Both the position numbers and the translations under genes were made by a program. The notes beneath the pieces were generated by a model. It was not told where the DNA came from. It worked only from the letters and a program-made list of their open reading frames with translations, and made no database searches. DNA of 64,000 nucleotides from positions 1-64,000 of the forward strand of contig JAILZT010000015.1 of the NCBI GenBank assembly GCA_023512345.1, in the 5' to 3' direction. Every line of letters starts with the position of its first letter. Position 1 is the first letter of the stretch. The stretch comes from Paenibacillus sp. (GTDB taxonomy: Bacteria; Bacillota; Bacilli; Paenibacillales; Paenibacillaceae). Positions 54,095 to 62,548 of the stretch are shown one piece after another.

Positions 54095-54712
54095 ATGAGT
54101 TTTGCATCAATCCCTTGGAATTTAGGGAGTTGGAGTAATGAACCCAAATCGATTCGATATGAGGGGGACACACTTCTTGTTAAAGCAGTGGAAGGAAGCG
54201 ATTATTGGGAAAAGACGTTGTACCAATTTCATCACGACAATGGTCACGCACTTTTAGCCCCGTGGGAGGATACTGACGGAGTTGAGGTTTCGTTCAAGCT
54301 GGATAGCTTAACAGAACTTTATGATCAGGCAGGGATAATGCTATGGTTCAATCCAACTCAGTGGATCAAGGCGGGCATCGAAATGAATGATGGGATCCCT
54401 CACTTAGGGGCTGTGGTCACTAATGAATACTCAGATTGGTCATTATCCCCTGTACCCGATTGGGCAGGTAAAAGGGTTACGCTTCGCGCTTCCCGATTCA
54501 ATGACGCTGTAATTTTACGGGCTAGGACTGAGGAGCATCCTTGGCGGACGATCCGTGTGTCGCGTTTTCCCTTTACTACTGGCAAAAAGGCAGGACCCTT
54601 TCTTTGTGCACCTACACGATCCGGGTTAGAAGTCACTTTTACTCATTGGTTAAGAACCAAACCTGATGAGGATCTACATATCGATCCGCCGATTGTTGAT
54701 TTGAAAGATTGA
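54095..54712 (+). CDS. DUF1349 (concanavalin-like, YesU-type) protein
   Basis: 205-aa protein of the DUF1349 family, a jelly-roll fold related to the beta-xylosidase C-terminal domain. DQAGIMLWFNPTQWIKAGIE in the middle and the closing GPFLCAPT are the conserved elements. It probably binds carbohydrate and lacks an export signal. GGAGG (54081-54085) gives nine bases of spacing to ATG 54095 and none to ATG 54086. Only about 20 bases separate it from the TPM gene. Confidence 0.88.
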   Translation: MSFASIPWNLGSWSNEPKSIRYEGDTLLVKAVEGSDYWEKTLYQFHHDNGHALLAPWEDTDGVEVSFKLDSLTELYDQAGIMLWFNPTQWIKAGIEMNDGIPHLGAVVTNEYSDWSLSPVPDWAGKRVTLRASRFNDAVILRARTEEHPWRTIRVSRFPFTTGKKAGPFLCAPTRSGLEVTFTHWLRTKPDEDLHIDPPIVDLKD

Positions 54713-54729
54713 TCCTTATTTAAAGGTTG

Positions 54730-54758
54730 AGGTGGCAGGATAATCCTGTCACCTTTTT
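54730..54758 (+). terminator. intrinsic terminator
   Basis: GGTGGCAGGAT pairs with ATCCTGTCACC (one mismatch), followed by TTTTTG. Confidence 0.85.
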
Positions 54759-54901
54759 GTTGTTGTATCATACGATTTTCAAGGATCCATAAAAATTGTC
54801 AGAAGGTAGAATGTGTTGAACTCTCTCATTCTAGGGTATATCTCTTATAACTTCATATTAATGATTTTATTACTTCATATATGACTAAAGGAGGTTACAC
54901 C

Positions 54902-55750
54902 ATGCAATGGAGAGGCAGACAAGGGAGTAAAAACGTAGAAGATCGAAGAGGCATGGGCGGCGGTGGTAAAACGCTGGTTGGTGGAGGTATCGGCAGTATC
55001 ATTATCTTTCTGATCGTGACTCTGCTAGGCGGTAATCCGGGTGATCTATTAGGAACAACAACTTCTAATTCAACTTCAAACGCTCCCTATACGGAAACGG
55101 CTCAAGAGAAAGAGCTAGCTGATTTTGTATCAGTTGTTCTGGCCGATACAGAGGAAGTATGGACAGATATTTTCAAACAGCAAAATAAGGTCTATGAAAA
55201 TCCAAAGCTCGTACTATATACAGACAGTGTGGAGTCAGCCTGCGGGGTAGCCGGTTCATCAGTTGGTCCCTTTTATTGTCCGGGGGATCATAAGCTCTAC
55301 ATTGATCTAAGTTTCTATGAAGAGCTTCAGCAAAAATTTAAGGCTCCCGGTGATTTTGCAATGGCTTATGTAATAGCTCACGAAGTGGGACACCATGTGC
55401 AGACGCTGCTCGGGACGACAGAGAAGATAATGCCTTTAAGTCAAAAGCTTAGCAAAGAAGAGTTCAATAAATATTTGGTTCGTTTTGAACTTCAGGCCGA
55501 TTATATGGCTGGTGTATGGGCTCATCACGCTCAGGATATGAATGTGCTGGAAAAGGGCGATTTAGAAGAAGCCTTAACGGCTGCAAGTGCTGTTGGAGAT
55601 GACAGTATCCAGAAACAAGCACAAGGGTATGTTGTACCTGAAAGCTTCACACATGGTACCTCCGAGCAGAGAAAGCAATGGTTCTATAAAGGGTTCAAAT
55701 CTGGAACAATAGAAGGTGGAGATACCTTTAATGCAGCTTCTGGTTTCTAA
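54902..55750 (+). CDS. YpfJ-type neutral zinc metallopeptidase
   Basis: 282-aa membrane-anchored protein. A single hydrophobic helix (about 35-52) follows an N-terminal cytoplasmic stretch with RRGMGGG, and the extracellular domain carries AHEVGHH, the HExxH zinc motif. A third ligand is expected in the later FELQADYMAG. AAAGGAGG before ATG 54902 favours this start over 54881. The convergent spermidine-synthase-like gene ends five bases after its stop. Confidence 0.92.
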   Translation: MQWRGRQGSKNVEDRRGMGGGGKTLVGGGIGSIIIFLIVTLLGGNPGDLLGTTTSNSTSNAPYTETAQEKELADFVSVVLADTEEVWTDIFKQQNKVYENPKLVLYTDSVESACGVAGSSVGPFYCPGDHKLYIDLSFYEELQQKFKAPGDFAMAYVIAHEVGHHVQTLLGTTEKIMPLSQKLSKEEFNKYLVRFELQADYMAGVWAHHAQDMNVLEKGDLEEALTAASAVGDDSIQKQAQGYVVPESFTHGTSEQRKQWFYKGFKSGTIEGGDTFNAASGF

Positions 55751-55755
55751 CCTCG

Positions 55756-56499
55756 TTACCATTTATCTGTAATGATATATCCATGTCCCCCTTGGATCTC
55801 CCGGAAGCCAGCCATATGCCGTTCTTGAAACTTTAAGGGCTGATGGCTGGCCATAATCAGGATGTTTTGATGATCGTTGGCTCCATCTACCGGTAGGGCA
55901 AAAGATTTTAGATAGGGAAAAACCTCTCTAAGTGTTGTATGTATGGCATTGATTAAGTTGTCATTCTCACTTTTCCCGATCGCATTCATGATGAGAGATC
56001 CTTGGGGGTTAAGCTTTTCCGTTATAGCTGTGAAGAATTCTCTAGATATTAAATGCTTGGGAGTGCCTTTGCTGTTAAAGGCGTCTAATACCACATAATC
56101 ATAAACCTCATTTTCCTCTCCTTCGAGAATTGTCCGTCCATCTCCTACAGTGACATTGTCTAATTGATATCCAAAAAACATCCGGCTCAACTCAACGACC
56201 TCAGGGTCTAGCTCCGCAATTTTAAAGCTTTTATCCGAAAAATATCCTGCAATGGTTCCTATTCCATGCCCGATAACAAAGACATCTTCAAATTCAGGGT
56301 TATTGGACTTCAGAAGGTGGATGATTGCCTGAGGATACTCTAGAACAATACGATCCGGATTTTCCAAGTCTAGTGCCCCCTGTACAGCCTCATTAGAAAA
56401 CTGCAAGACTCGAAAGTTTCCCTTCTCACCATACAAATTGTTCGTATCGTATACTGTGATTTCATGATTGAAATTCTTATTGATATGTAAATAACTCAA
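55756..56499 (-). CDS. spermidine synthase-like (class I SAM-dependent) protein
   Basis: 247-aa Rossmann-fold protein. The SAM-type glycine motif is VFVIGHGIGTIAGYF, with the acidic ends (AELDPEVVE, then DYVVLDAFN) of spermine/spermidine synthases. Residues before this are shorter than in SpeE, so this is one of the SpeE-like paralogues and the true substrate is unknown. TTG start (56499) with AAGGAG nine bases upstream. Confidence 0.83.
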   Translation of the reverse strand: MSYLHINKNFNHEITVYDTNNLYGEKGNFRVLQFSNEAVQGALDLENPDRIVLEYPQAIIHLLKSNNPEFEDVFVIGHGIGTIAGYFSDKSFKIAELDPEVVELSRMFFGYQLDNVTVGDGRTILEGEENEVYDYVVLDAFNSKGTPKHLISREFFTAITEKLNPQGSLIMNAIGKSENDNLINAIHTTLREVFPYLKSFALPVDGANDHQNILIMASHQPLKFQERHMAGFREIQGGHGYIITDKW

Positions 56500-56634
56500 A
56501 TGGTTGATCTCCTTCGTTCAAGTTATAGGTAAGTACAATTAAAAACAAAAAAACTTTATTTAAAATTCAAACCGTATTGCCCATTCTGACGTTTACCTAT
56601 AATAACAGACCCATTAAATAGGAGGTTATTGTAG

Positions 56635-58257
56635 ATGAAGAAGTATGGACGGTTATTATTAACTCTTTCGCTGGCGTTGGTGTTGCTTCTACCCGCAGCA
56701 TTATCCTCGGCAGCAGAAGTCGGTACTGGACAGGCAGGAAGCCCCTCCGTTAAGACAGATGGCGAGGTAACTTTCGAGCTAGGTCTACTCACGGGAGATG
56801 GAAGCGGTGTAAATACTCAATATTTGACTAAAGCATCAACTCGCATTCAGGCGGCGATTATTTCGCTCAGACTCCAGGGTAAGCTTGATGAAGCTATCGC
56901 ATACACCGGAAAGAACAACTTTGCTGATTCCAATCTGGTTGGTAAAAGCAATCAGGCCATTCTAGCTTATCTGCACAGTCATCCCGAATACGGCTGGAAC
57001 GGTGCAGGCGCTAACCGCTTTGACCCATTAGCCGTCATTAGTTCGCAGCAGCTATACAAAGTACTCCTTGAAGTTTTAGGTTATAAATCCAATAAGGACT
57101 TTATCTATAAGGATACCGAGTCGTTCGCGGCAGGTAAAGGCCTAATGCAAATTGCTGGGGTCACCAAATTGACTAATGGTCACATTGCTACGGCATTGGT
57201 AGAGAGCTTATCGGCACAAATGCTCGAAGGTCACTCTCTATTCGAGATCTTGAAGGAAAAGGGAGTTGTTCCCGCCTCTGCTGCCTCTCCTGCAGGTGAA
57301 AGGTTAGGTCTTCGTACGGACTCCAAACTGGGCAGTATTTTCACAGACCGTCAAGGCCGCACGCTGTACTATTTTTCAAATGACGTTCAAAATCTTGAAG
57401 CCTGTAAAGGTCAATGTATCGCCAACTGGCCTCTGTTCACCTCAGAAAAGCTGCAAATCCCCGATTCTCTGAACGCTGCAGATTTCACGAAGCTAACGCG
57501 GACAGACGGAACTACACAGTGGATGTATAAAGGATGGCCGCTCTACACATTTGTGAAAGATACCAAAGCAGGCGACACTGTCGGGGAAGGTGCAAACGGT
57601 GTATGGTTTGTAGCTAAGTCCGAGTATAGCGTTATGATTGGCGCCCATGTTGATTTAGGGCCATATCTAACCGATGCCCTAGGCCGAACACTTTACTATT
57701 TCGACAATGATAAGCCACAAACGAGCGTTTGTGAAGGAGACTGCCTAAAGAATTGGCCAGCCGTACCAGTTATGAAAGGGAGCATACCTTCCACACTGAC
57801 ATCCAGTGATTTCGGCTCAGTAACCCGATCGGACGGAAGTCTGCAAGCAGCCTATAAAGGATATCCGCTCTATTATTTCATTAAAGATGTTAATCATGGC
57901 GATGTGACTGGTCAAAATGTTAATAAAGTCTGGTTTGTGGTTAGCCCTGCTAAATTCACGGGTACAACAGCCGGTAATACCATTTCTAAGCCTGCCGAAA
58001 CAGCCAAAACCTATCATATCGATATCAAAAACTTCTCATTTGGCACGTCACCTCTTACCGTGGAGGCCGGATCCAAAATTGTGTTCACGAACTTCGATGA
58101 TATGCAGCATAATGCGGTAGCAGTGAACGGAAGCTTCTCGGTACCCCTTATGTCTAAAGGTGAAAGCCAGACGATTACTCTAGATAAGCCGGGTACCTAT
58201 GATTATTATTGCCAGCCGCATAAAAGCTTTATGACCGGTCAAATCATAGTGAAATGA
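56635..58257 (+). CDS. exported protein with two COG4315-type (Lipoprotein_15) repeats and a cupredoxin domain
   Basis: 540-aa secreted protein. A signal peptide (about 1-27) is followed by a helical domain (~40-215), then two similar domains (~225-330 and ~340-440) with GRTLYYF and C-x3-C (CKGQC, CEGDC) motifs typical of this secreted repeat family. The C-terminal cupredoxin domain (~455-540) has type 1 copper ligands H492, C526, H529 and M533. It is probably an extracellular redox protein. AGGAGG precedes the ATG. A second cupredoxin gene follows 13 bases later. Confidence 0.87.
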   Translation: MKKYGRLLLTLSLALVLLLPAALSSAAEVGTGQAGSPSVKTDGEVTFELGLLTGDGSGVNTQYLTKASTRIQAAIISLRLQGKLDEAIAYTGKNNFADSNLVGKSNQAILAYLHSHPEYGWNGAGANRFDPLAVISSQQLYKVLLEVLGYKSNKDFIYKDTESFAAGKGLMQIAGVTKLTNGHIATALVESLSAQMLEGHSLFEILKEKGVVPASAASPAGERLGLRTDSKLGSIFTDRQGRTLYYFSNDVQNLEACKGQCIANWPLFTSEKLQIPDSLNAADFTKLTRTDGTTQWMYKGWPLYTFVKDTKAGDTVGEGANGVWFVAKSEYSVMIGAHVDLGPYLTDALGRTLYYFDNDKPQTSVCEGDCLKNWPAVPVMKGSIPSTLTSSDFGSVTRSDGSLQAAYKGYPLYYFIKDVNHGDVTGQNVNKVWFVVSPAKFTGTTAGNTISKPAETAKTYHIDIKNFSFGTSPLTVEAGSKIVFTNFDDMQHNAVAVNGSFSVPLMSKGESQTITLDKPGTYDYYCQPHKSFMTGQIIVK

Positions 58258-58270
58258 GTGTGATTCGTTT

Positions 58271-58924
58271 ATGAAGTACCTAACCTTAAGCCTAGTAATG
58301 AGTGGTGTTCTAATCTTGTCAGCTTGCGGTACGAACAATAATTCAGCAGCTTCAGTTGTAAGTTCTCAACCCACAGAAGAGATTACTGCTGCTCGCAGCA
58401 CTGAACCTTCCGCGACAAGTAAACCAACTTCAACGCCAACCAACTCTCCAACTTCAGGTGAAAGCGAGTCTGAGGATAAGTCCTCAGAGACATCTGGTAA
58501 AAAGAGCACGAGTAAGCCTGTTCTCACCAAGTCTCCTACTAAGATTCCATCTGCATCACCTTCCAAATCTCCCTCCCCGGTAAAAACCGGGAGCGGGAGC
58601 GGGGGCATGGATGCAACTGCAAAAGCAACTGCAAAAGCAACTGCAAAAGCAACCGAAAAACCTGTTCACACAGAGCATGTTGTGGAGATCATCAATTTCG
58701 GCTTCTCACCGGCTAAATTAGAGATCAAAGTCGGAGATACTGTGAAATTTGTGAATAGGGATAAGATTCGGCATTCGGCTACAGCGGAGGATAATTCCTT
58801 TAACAGTGAGCTTTTGGGTAAGGATGAATCCAAGACGTTTACCTTCGACAAGCAGGGCGAGTATAGTTACTTCTGTATTCCTCATCCCGGAATGAAGGGT
58901 TCGATTAATGTTAAGGCCGACTAA
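58271..58924 (+). CDS. cupredoxin-domain lipoprotein
   Basis: 217-aa lipoprotein. The lipobox LSAC is at about 16-19. A long Ser/Thr/Pro/Lys linker (~25-135) with KATA repeats displays a plastocyanin-like domain (~140-217) with ligands H168, C202, H205 and M208. It is tethered outside the membrane and should carry electrons to or from the neighbouring cupredoxin protein. The SD is weak (GAGTG), so it may depend on coupling to the upstream gene. Confidence 0.87.
   Translation: MKYLTLSLVMSGVLILSACGTNNNSAASVVSSQPTEEITAARSTEPSATSKPTSTPTNSPTSGESESEDKSSETSGKKSTSKPVLTKSPTKIPSASPSKSPSPVKTGSGSGGMDATAKATAKATAKATEKPVHTEHVVEIINFGFSPAKLEIKVGDTVKFVNRDKIRHSATAEDNSFNSELLGKDESKTFTFDKQGEYSYFCIPHPGMKGSINVKAD
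58613..58648 (+). repeat. 12-bp tandem repeat in cupredoxin linker
   Basis: GCAACTGCAAAA occurs three times in a row, then once in changed form. It encodes ATAK units in the linker. Slippage would change linker length without changing frame. Confidence 0.85.
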
Positions 58925-58946
58925 GGATAGAATTGTTTGCACATCG

Positions 58947-58980
58947 GCAGGGGTAACCAGACAATGGTTTCCCTGCTTTT
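58947..58980 (+). terminator. intrinsic terminator
   Basis: GCAGGGG-AACCA pairs with TGGTT-CCCTGC, with a mismatch in the stem, followed by TTTT. It lies between the cupredoxin genes and the sigma factor gene, so the latter has its own promoter. Confidence 0.75.
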
Positions 58981-59065
58981 ACCATGCTGGTCTCGCCAAA
59001 CCTGGCTATATCTATTATGATAAATACGGGTTCCCATCCTAAGTCGACCTGGAGGCATCGTCCAC

Positions 59066-59632
59066 ATGCATAATCTATCGGACTACGAATTGATGCTGCT
59101 TGTGAAGCGAAAGCGGCAGGAAGCATTATCCGTCTTATACGACCGCTACGCAGGGTTGGTATATTCCTTTGCGTGGAAAGCGATGCGTGAAGAGCAGGCG
59201 GCTAGGGATATTGTTCAATCTGTATTTGTTCGTCTGTGGACGACAGAGTCGGATTACAACCCGGATAAAGGTCGTTTTACAAGCTGGCTAATCACGATTA
59301 CTCGAAATCTATCAACGGATATGCTGCGCAAGCAACGTAAACATACCGATGGGCTGTTGCCCTATCAACCTGAGGAGCTGGAAAGGATTCCAGACCATGG
59401 TGCTTCTCCGGAAATTCGAGCCGAAAGGGAATCGCTCAAAGAGCAAATTCGCAGTGCTTACTGTTTTCTGTCAAAACAGCAGATCGAGCTGCTGGAGCAT
59501 TTTTATTGGCAGGGATATAGCTTGAAGGAATTGGCTTCCCATTATGGAGAACCCCTGGGTACAGTGAAGAATAGGCTTCATCAAGCCTTAAAGATATTGC
59601 GCAGACATTTGCTAGTGGAGGGAGAAGGATGA
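59066..59632 (+). CDS. ECF-type RNA polymerase sigma factor
   Basis: 188-aa sigma70-family member with region 2 (about 25-95, with FVRLWTTESDYNP after the DIVQSVF core) and region 4 (about 125-185, with the GYSLKELASHYGEPLGTVKNRL helix-turn-helix). GGAGG precedes the ATG. Its stop overlaps the ATG of the anti-sigma gene (ATGATG). It likely drives its own operon and possibly the upstream cupredoxin genes. Confidence 0.92.
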   Translation: MHNLSDYELMLLVKRKRQEALSVLYDRYAGLVYSFAWKAMREEQAARDIVQSVFVRLWTTESDYNPDKGRFTSWLITITRNLSTDMLRKQRKHTDGLLPYQPEELERIPDHGASPEIRAERESLKEQIRSAYCFLSKQQIELLEHFYWQGYSLKELASHYGEPLGTVKNRLHQALKILRRHLLVEGEG

Positions 59633-60405
59633 TGATGAACAATAAACCGACATCTGAATGTGACTTGTGTCTGGACGTACTGTCCGGTGTCTGTACGGAT
59701 GAAGAGCGGATTGCCTTCGAGCATCATCTCTTAACCTGCAGTGCCTGCCAAACCGAACGTAATGAACTGCTACTTACATGGGGGGCGCTATACGCCAATA
59801 TGGAACCGAAAGAACCACCAATGGATTTGAAGCAGCAAGTCATGGATGCTGCATTTGCAGCGGATGAGGATCTGGACGTTCCACATGAAAAAGTAATCCC
59901 AAACAATCGCCGATTTAGAACCAGAAGGAGCAGGATGTTTACTGCATCCGTATCCATGATTCTTATTTTCTTCATTGCAGGCTCCGTTTGGAACGTATGG
60001 CTATACCAGGAGCGGAGTAGAGGACCCTTGCCAATCGAAGAAGCTTTGTCCGTATCTGCTGCCCAAATCAGTCAAGTCATGATGCTTAAAGCTCAATCGC
60101 CTTCTGAGGACGAGGCTTATGGAATTGCCTGTGTTGTCGACAACGGGCAGAGCAAACAGTTCGTTCTCTATGTCTACGGCGCCTCCGAAACGAACGGCAA
60201 TCAGGCTTATCAAGTATGGCTTATCAAGGACGGGGTTCGCAGAAGCGCTGGTACCTTCCGGGTAAGTGAAGATAGCAAGGGGGTCGGAGTGTTGGCAATG
60301 CCGATTCAGTCGGATACCTTAGACTTCGACAAAATCGGCATCACCCTTGAGCCTGATGATAACGGTGATCAACCGAGAGGGCAGAAGATGTTTGGCTCGG
60401 TTTAA
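59629..60405 (+). CDS. anti-sigma factor (RskA-type C-terminal domain)
   Basis: 258-aa single-pass membrane protein. The N-terminal cytoplasmic zinc-binding anti-sigma motif is H-x3-C-x2-C (HLLTCSAC near 32-39), a TM helix lies at about 103-122, and the extracellular RskA-like domain follows (~130-258). Signal-driven release of the sigma factor is the usual mechanism. ATG 59629, 59632 and 59635 are all possible starts after GGAGAAGG. Confidence 0.88.
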   Translation: MMMNNKPTSECDLCLDVLSGVCTDEERIAFEHHLLTCSACQTERNELLLTWGALYANMEPKEPPMDLKQQVMDAAFAADEDLDVPHEKVIPNNRRFRTRRSRMFTASVSMILIFFIAGSVWNVWLYQERSRGPLPIEEALSVSAAQISQVMMLKAQSPSEDEAYGIACVVDNGQSKQFVLYVYGASETNGNQAYQVWLIKDGVRRSAGTFRVSEDSKGVGVLAMPIQSDTLDFDKIGITLEPDDNGDQPRGQKMFGSV

Positions 60406-60480
60406 GATAATCAAAGCTCGACGACACTATTTTTGGAACAACAATATGAAAAAGAGTAGAAAGAATGAGGGTGTTCCTTG

Positions 60481-61074
60481 ATGACAGGTAATAGAACGAA
60501 TTCTAAGGTTGATGAATTTTTAAGTAAAGCTAAAAAATGGAAAGAAGAATATGAGACGTTGAGAAATATCGTACTTGACTGTGAGCTAACCGAAGAATTT
60601 AAGTGGATGCATCCTTGTTACACGTATGATACAAAAAACATAGTTTTGATACATGGATTTAAAGAATATTGTGCGATTCTGTTTCACAAAGGTGCCTTGT
60701 TAAATGATGCTCAAGGGATTCTTATCCAACAAACGGAGAATGTACAGGCGGCCCGCCAGATTCGGTTCACCAACGTACAAGAAATAGTTGAAATGGAAAC
60801 CATTTTGAAAGCCTATATTAATGAAGCCATTGAAGTTGAAAAAGCTGGTTTGGAAGTGGATTTTAAGAAGACGACAGAATTCATAATACCTGAAGAATTT
60901 CAAAATAAGTTAGATGAAATCCCTGCCTTGAAAACTGCTTTTGAAGCATTGACGCCGGGACGGCAAAGAGCATACATTCACTATTTTTCTGAACCCAAAC
61001 AATCCAAAACTCGTGTATCAAGGGTTGAAAAATATATGCCGCAAATTCTGGTTGGAAAGGGATTAAATGATTAG
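60481..61074 (+). CDS. YdeI/OmpD-associated, DUF1801-type protein
   Basis: 197-aa protein with a DUF1801-like N-terminal domain (EFKWMHPCYTYDTKNIV near 40-56) and a C-terminal bacteriocin-resistance-type domain (LDEIPALKTAFEALTPGRQR, then a YIHYFSEPK motif). The Bacillus counterpart is YdeI. The function is not known. GAGGGTG seven bases before ATG 60481 fixes the start. Confidence 0.87.
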   Translation: MTGNRTNSKVDEFLSKAKKWKEEYETLRNIVLDCELTEEFKWMHPCYTYDTKNIVLIHGFKEYCAILFHKGALLNDAQGILIQQTENVQAARQIRFTNVQEIVEMETILKAYINEAIEVEKAGLEVDFKKTTEFIIPEEFQNKLDEIPALKTAFEALTPGRQRAYIHYFSEPKQSKTRVSRVEKYMPQILVGKGLND

Positions 61075-61140
61075 CGAATAAAGTATCGCTATAATTCGCA
61101 TGATATGAACGGCGTGTCATAAGACAAAGGAGGAACTACT

Positions 61141-61389
61141 ATGAATCAGAATCCAGGCGTTAAGTCTCCAACAAAAGCAGAACAAGCCTTGAATTCAGTA
61201 GAAGCAACTCACCGCGCCGTCCGTGCAGCGGAAGAGCATCCTTCGAGCGAGATGATTAATCAGGCCGACCGTTCCATTAGACATGCACAAGCTGCAGTAG
61301 ATCAATCTGAGGTTAGCGGATCGTTAGAAGCAGCGCAGCTTGCACAGGAACAACTCCGTAAGGATGAAGAAACAATGGACGGAAAGTAA
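61141..61389 (+). CDS. small helical protein of unknown function
   Basis: 82 residues, soluble and Ala/Glu/Gln-rich, predicted helical with heptad-like spacing from ~10 to ~75. AAAGGAGGAAC precedes the ATG and a strong terminator follows. No family recognised. Confidence 0.75.
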   Translation: MNQNPGVKSPTKAEQALNSVEATHRAVRAAEEHPSSEMINQADRSIRHAQAAVDQSEVSGSLEAAQLAQEQLRKDEETMDGK

Positions 61390-61409
61390 ATTGCTTTCTT
61401 AGAAAAAAA

Positions 61410-61450
61410 AGCGTCTTAGCCCATAAAATCCGGGCTAAGACGCTTTCTTT
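61410..61450. terminator. bidirectional terminator
   Basis: A perfect 13-bp stem AGCGTCTTAGCCC (61410-61422) / GGGCTAAGACGCT (61432-61444), with A-run and T-run flanks. It serves the convergent genes on both sides. Confidence 0.95.
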
Positions 61451-61454
61451 GTTC

Positions 61455-61610
61455 CTACTCATTTTTTTGAGAATTCTCATTAACGGATGTACGATCATCC
61501 CCGTCTTTATGGATAGGAAGCATACTGGGGTGTGGATGAATACCCATATCTTCGTATTTTGTTTTTGGATCATTGTCGGTTTCATCGGGTGTGTGGTCAT
61601 GCGGCATCAT
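61455..61610 (-). CDS. 51-aa histidine/aspartate-rich protein
   Basis: MMPHDHTPDETDND start, with HPHPSMLPIHKD later; no hydrophobic segment. The SD (AAAGGGGG) lies five to eight bases before the two adjacent ATG codons at 61610 and 61607, and the strong terminator is right behind the stop, so it is probably expressed. Clustered His/Asp suggests metal binding, but no family is recognised. Confidence 0.6.
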   Translation of the reverse strand: MMPHDHTPDETDNDPKTKYEDMGIHPHPSMLPIHKDGDDRTSVNENSQKNE

Positions 61611-61654
61611 AAATCCCCCTTTATGCTGTAGAGTGTGATTCTGGAGCTTCAATT

Positions 61655-61935
61655 ATACGTCTATAAATAAAGCTACAGCAGGTGGAGCAATCTTTACTGC
61701 CCTCGGTATTGCAATTGTCTCCTACGTGCTTGGAGATCTTATGATCCTGCCACAATCCAGCAACTTGTTTGCGACTGCCCTGGATGGAGTACTTGTAATC
61801 CTGGTTATATGGTTTGTGAGTCTATCGACAGATTGGACAATGTCCTTCGGCGATATCCTAATTATTACTGCGTTGGCTGGTTTTTTTGAATATTTCTTTC
61901 ACATGTGGTTGCGTCGTGTTCCAAGCAGAATTTAA
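61655..61935 (+). pseudogene. 5'-truncated DUF2512 membrane protein
   Basis: From about 61660 the frame is open and reads NKATAGGAIFTALGIAIVSY, then LGDLMILPQSSNLFATALDG and two further hydrophobic segments, which is the DUF2512 (YndM-like) pattern. The first helix and the start codon are missing: a TGA lies just upstream and the region before it belongs to the divergent small gene. The first internal start (GTG 61726) would leave about 69 residues and no SD. Probably a deletion remnant. Confidence 0.65.
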
Positions 61936-61966
61936 AGAAATTCGTAGTCTGTAATAGCTGAAAAGC

Positions 61967-61995
61967 AGCCAGTCTCCGGTTATTGGAGACTGGCT
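61967..61995. terminator. bidirectional terminator
   Basis: AGCCAGTCTCC (61967-61977) pairs with GGAGACTGGCT (61985-61995). It lies at the 3' end of the minus-strand gene at 62004. Confidence 0.85.
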
Positions 61996-62003
61996 CATAT
62001 TCC

Positions 62004-62387
62004 TTAAATAACCACAGATGGCGGAAGACAAAGGCCGATTTCTTTAATCAAATTGCGAATTTCTGCCCCTTTTGAAAGGTTTATCTTAATTTCTTTTAGA
62101 GCAGCTTCTTTTACAAGATCCATTGCTTTTTCCTCAGAGCCGTCCTTCTCAACTACATTATCGTTTCCTTCTTTGTTAAGAATCCAGAAAATGTAGTTTA
62201 GACCAGGATTCTCTTCCGGAAAACTAAATACGATCACAAGGTGCACCTCAAATTGGTTGTCAAAAAATTGCATTACGCCACGGATATAATTATCCTCATT
62301 TTTCTTGGAAGACAGAGAAACACGTAATGAATTCTGTATCCCAATCCGCTCAATTTCATCTAAAATGTACTCAATAAATAGCTTCAC
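62004..62387 (-). CDS. conserved-looking cytoplasmic protein, unknown function
   Basis: 127 residues, soluble, with two amphipathic halves and a C terminus ending CLPPSVVI. GTG start (62387) with AAAGGAAAGGA nine bases upstream. No domain recognised. It is divergent from the MFS gene at 62549. Confidence 0.7.
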   Translation of the reverse strand: MKLFIEYILDEIERIGIQNSLRVSLSSKKNEDNYIRGVMQFFDNQFEVHLVIVFSFPEENPGLNYIFWILNKEGNDNVVEKDGSEEKAMDLVKEAALKEIKINLSKGAEIRNLIKEIGLCLPPSVVI

Positions 62388-62548
62388 ATAGATTAGTCCT
62401 TTCCTTTAAATGTTGAAGTTTATGATTATTGATTTCAATATTCCCCAAAAGTTGTCACTCTAATACAAAGGTCTTGAGTATAAGGATAACAATGGAGGGA
62501 CAATCTAACGGGGAGATTTGGTGTGAATTAAAGGAGGCTGCTTAAGCA

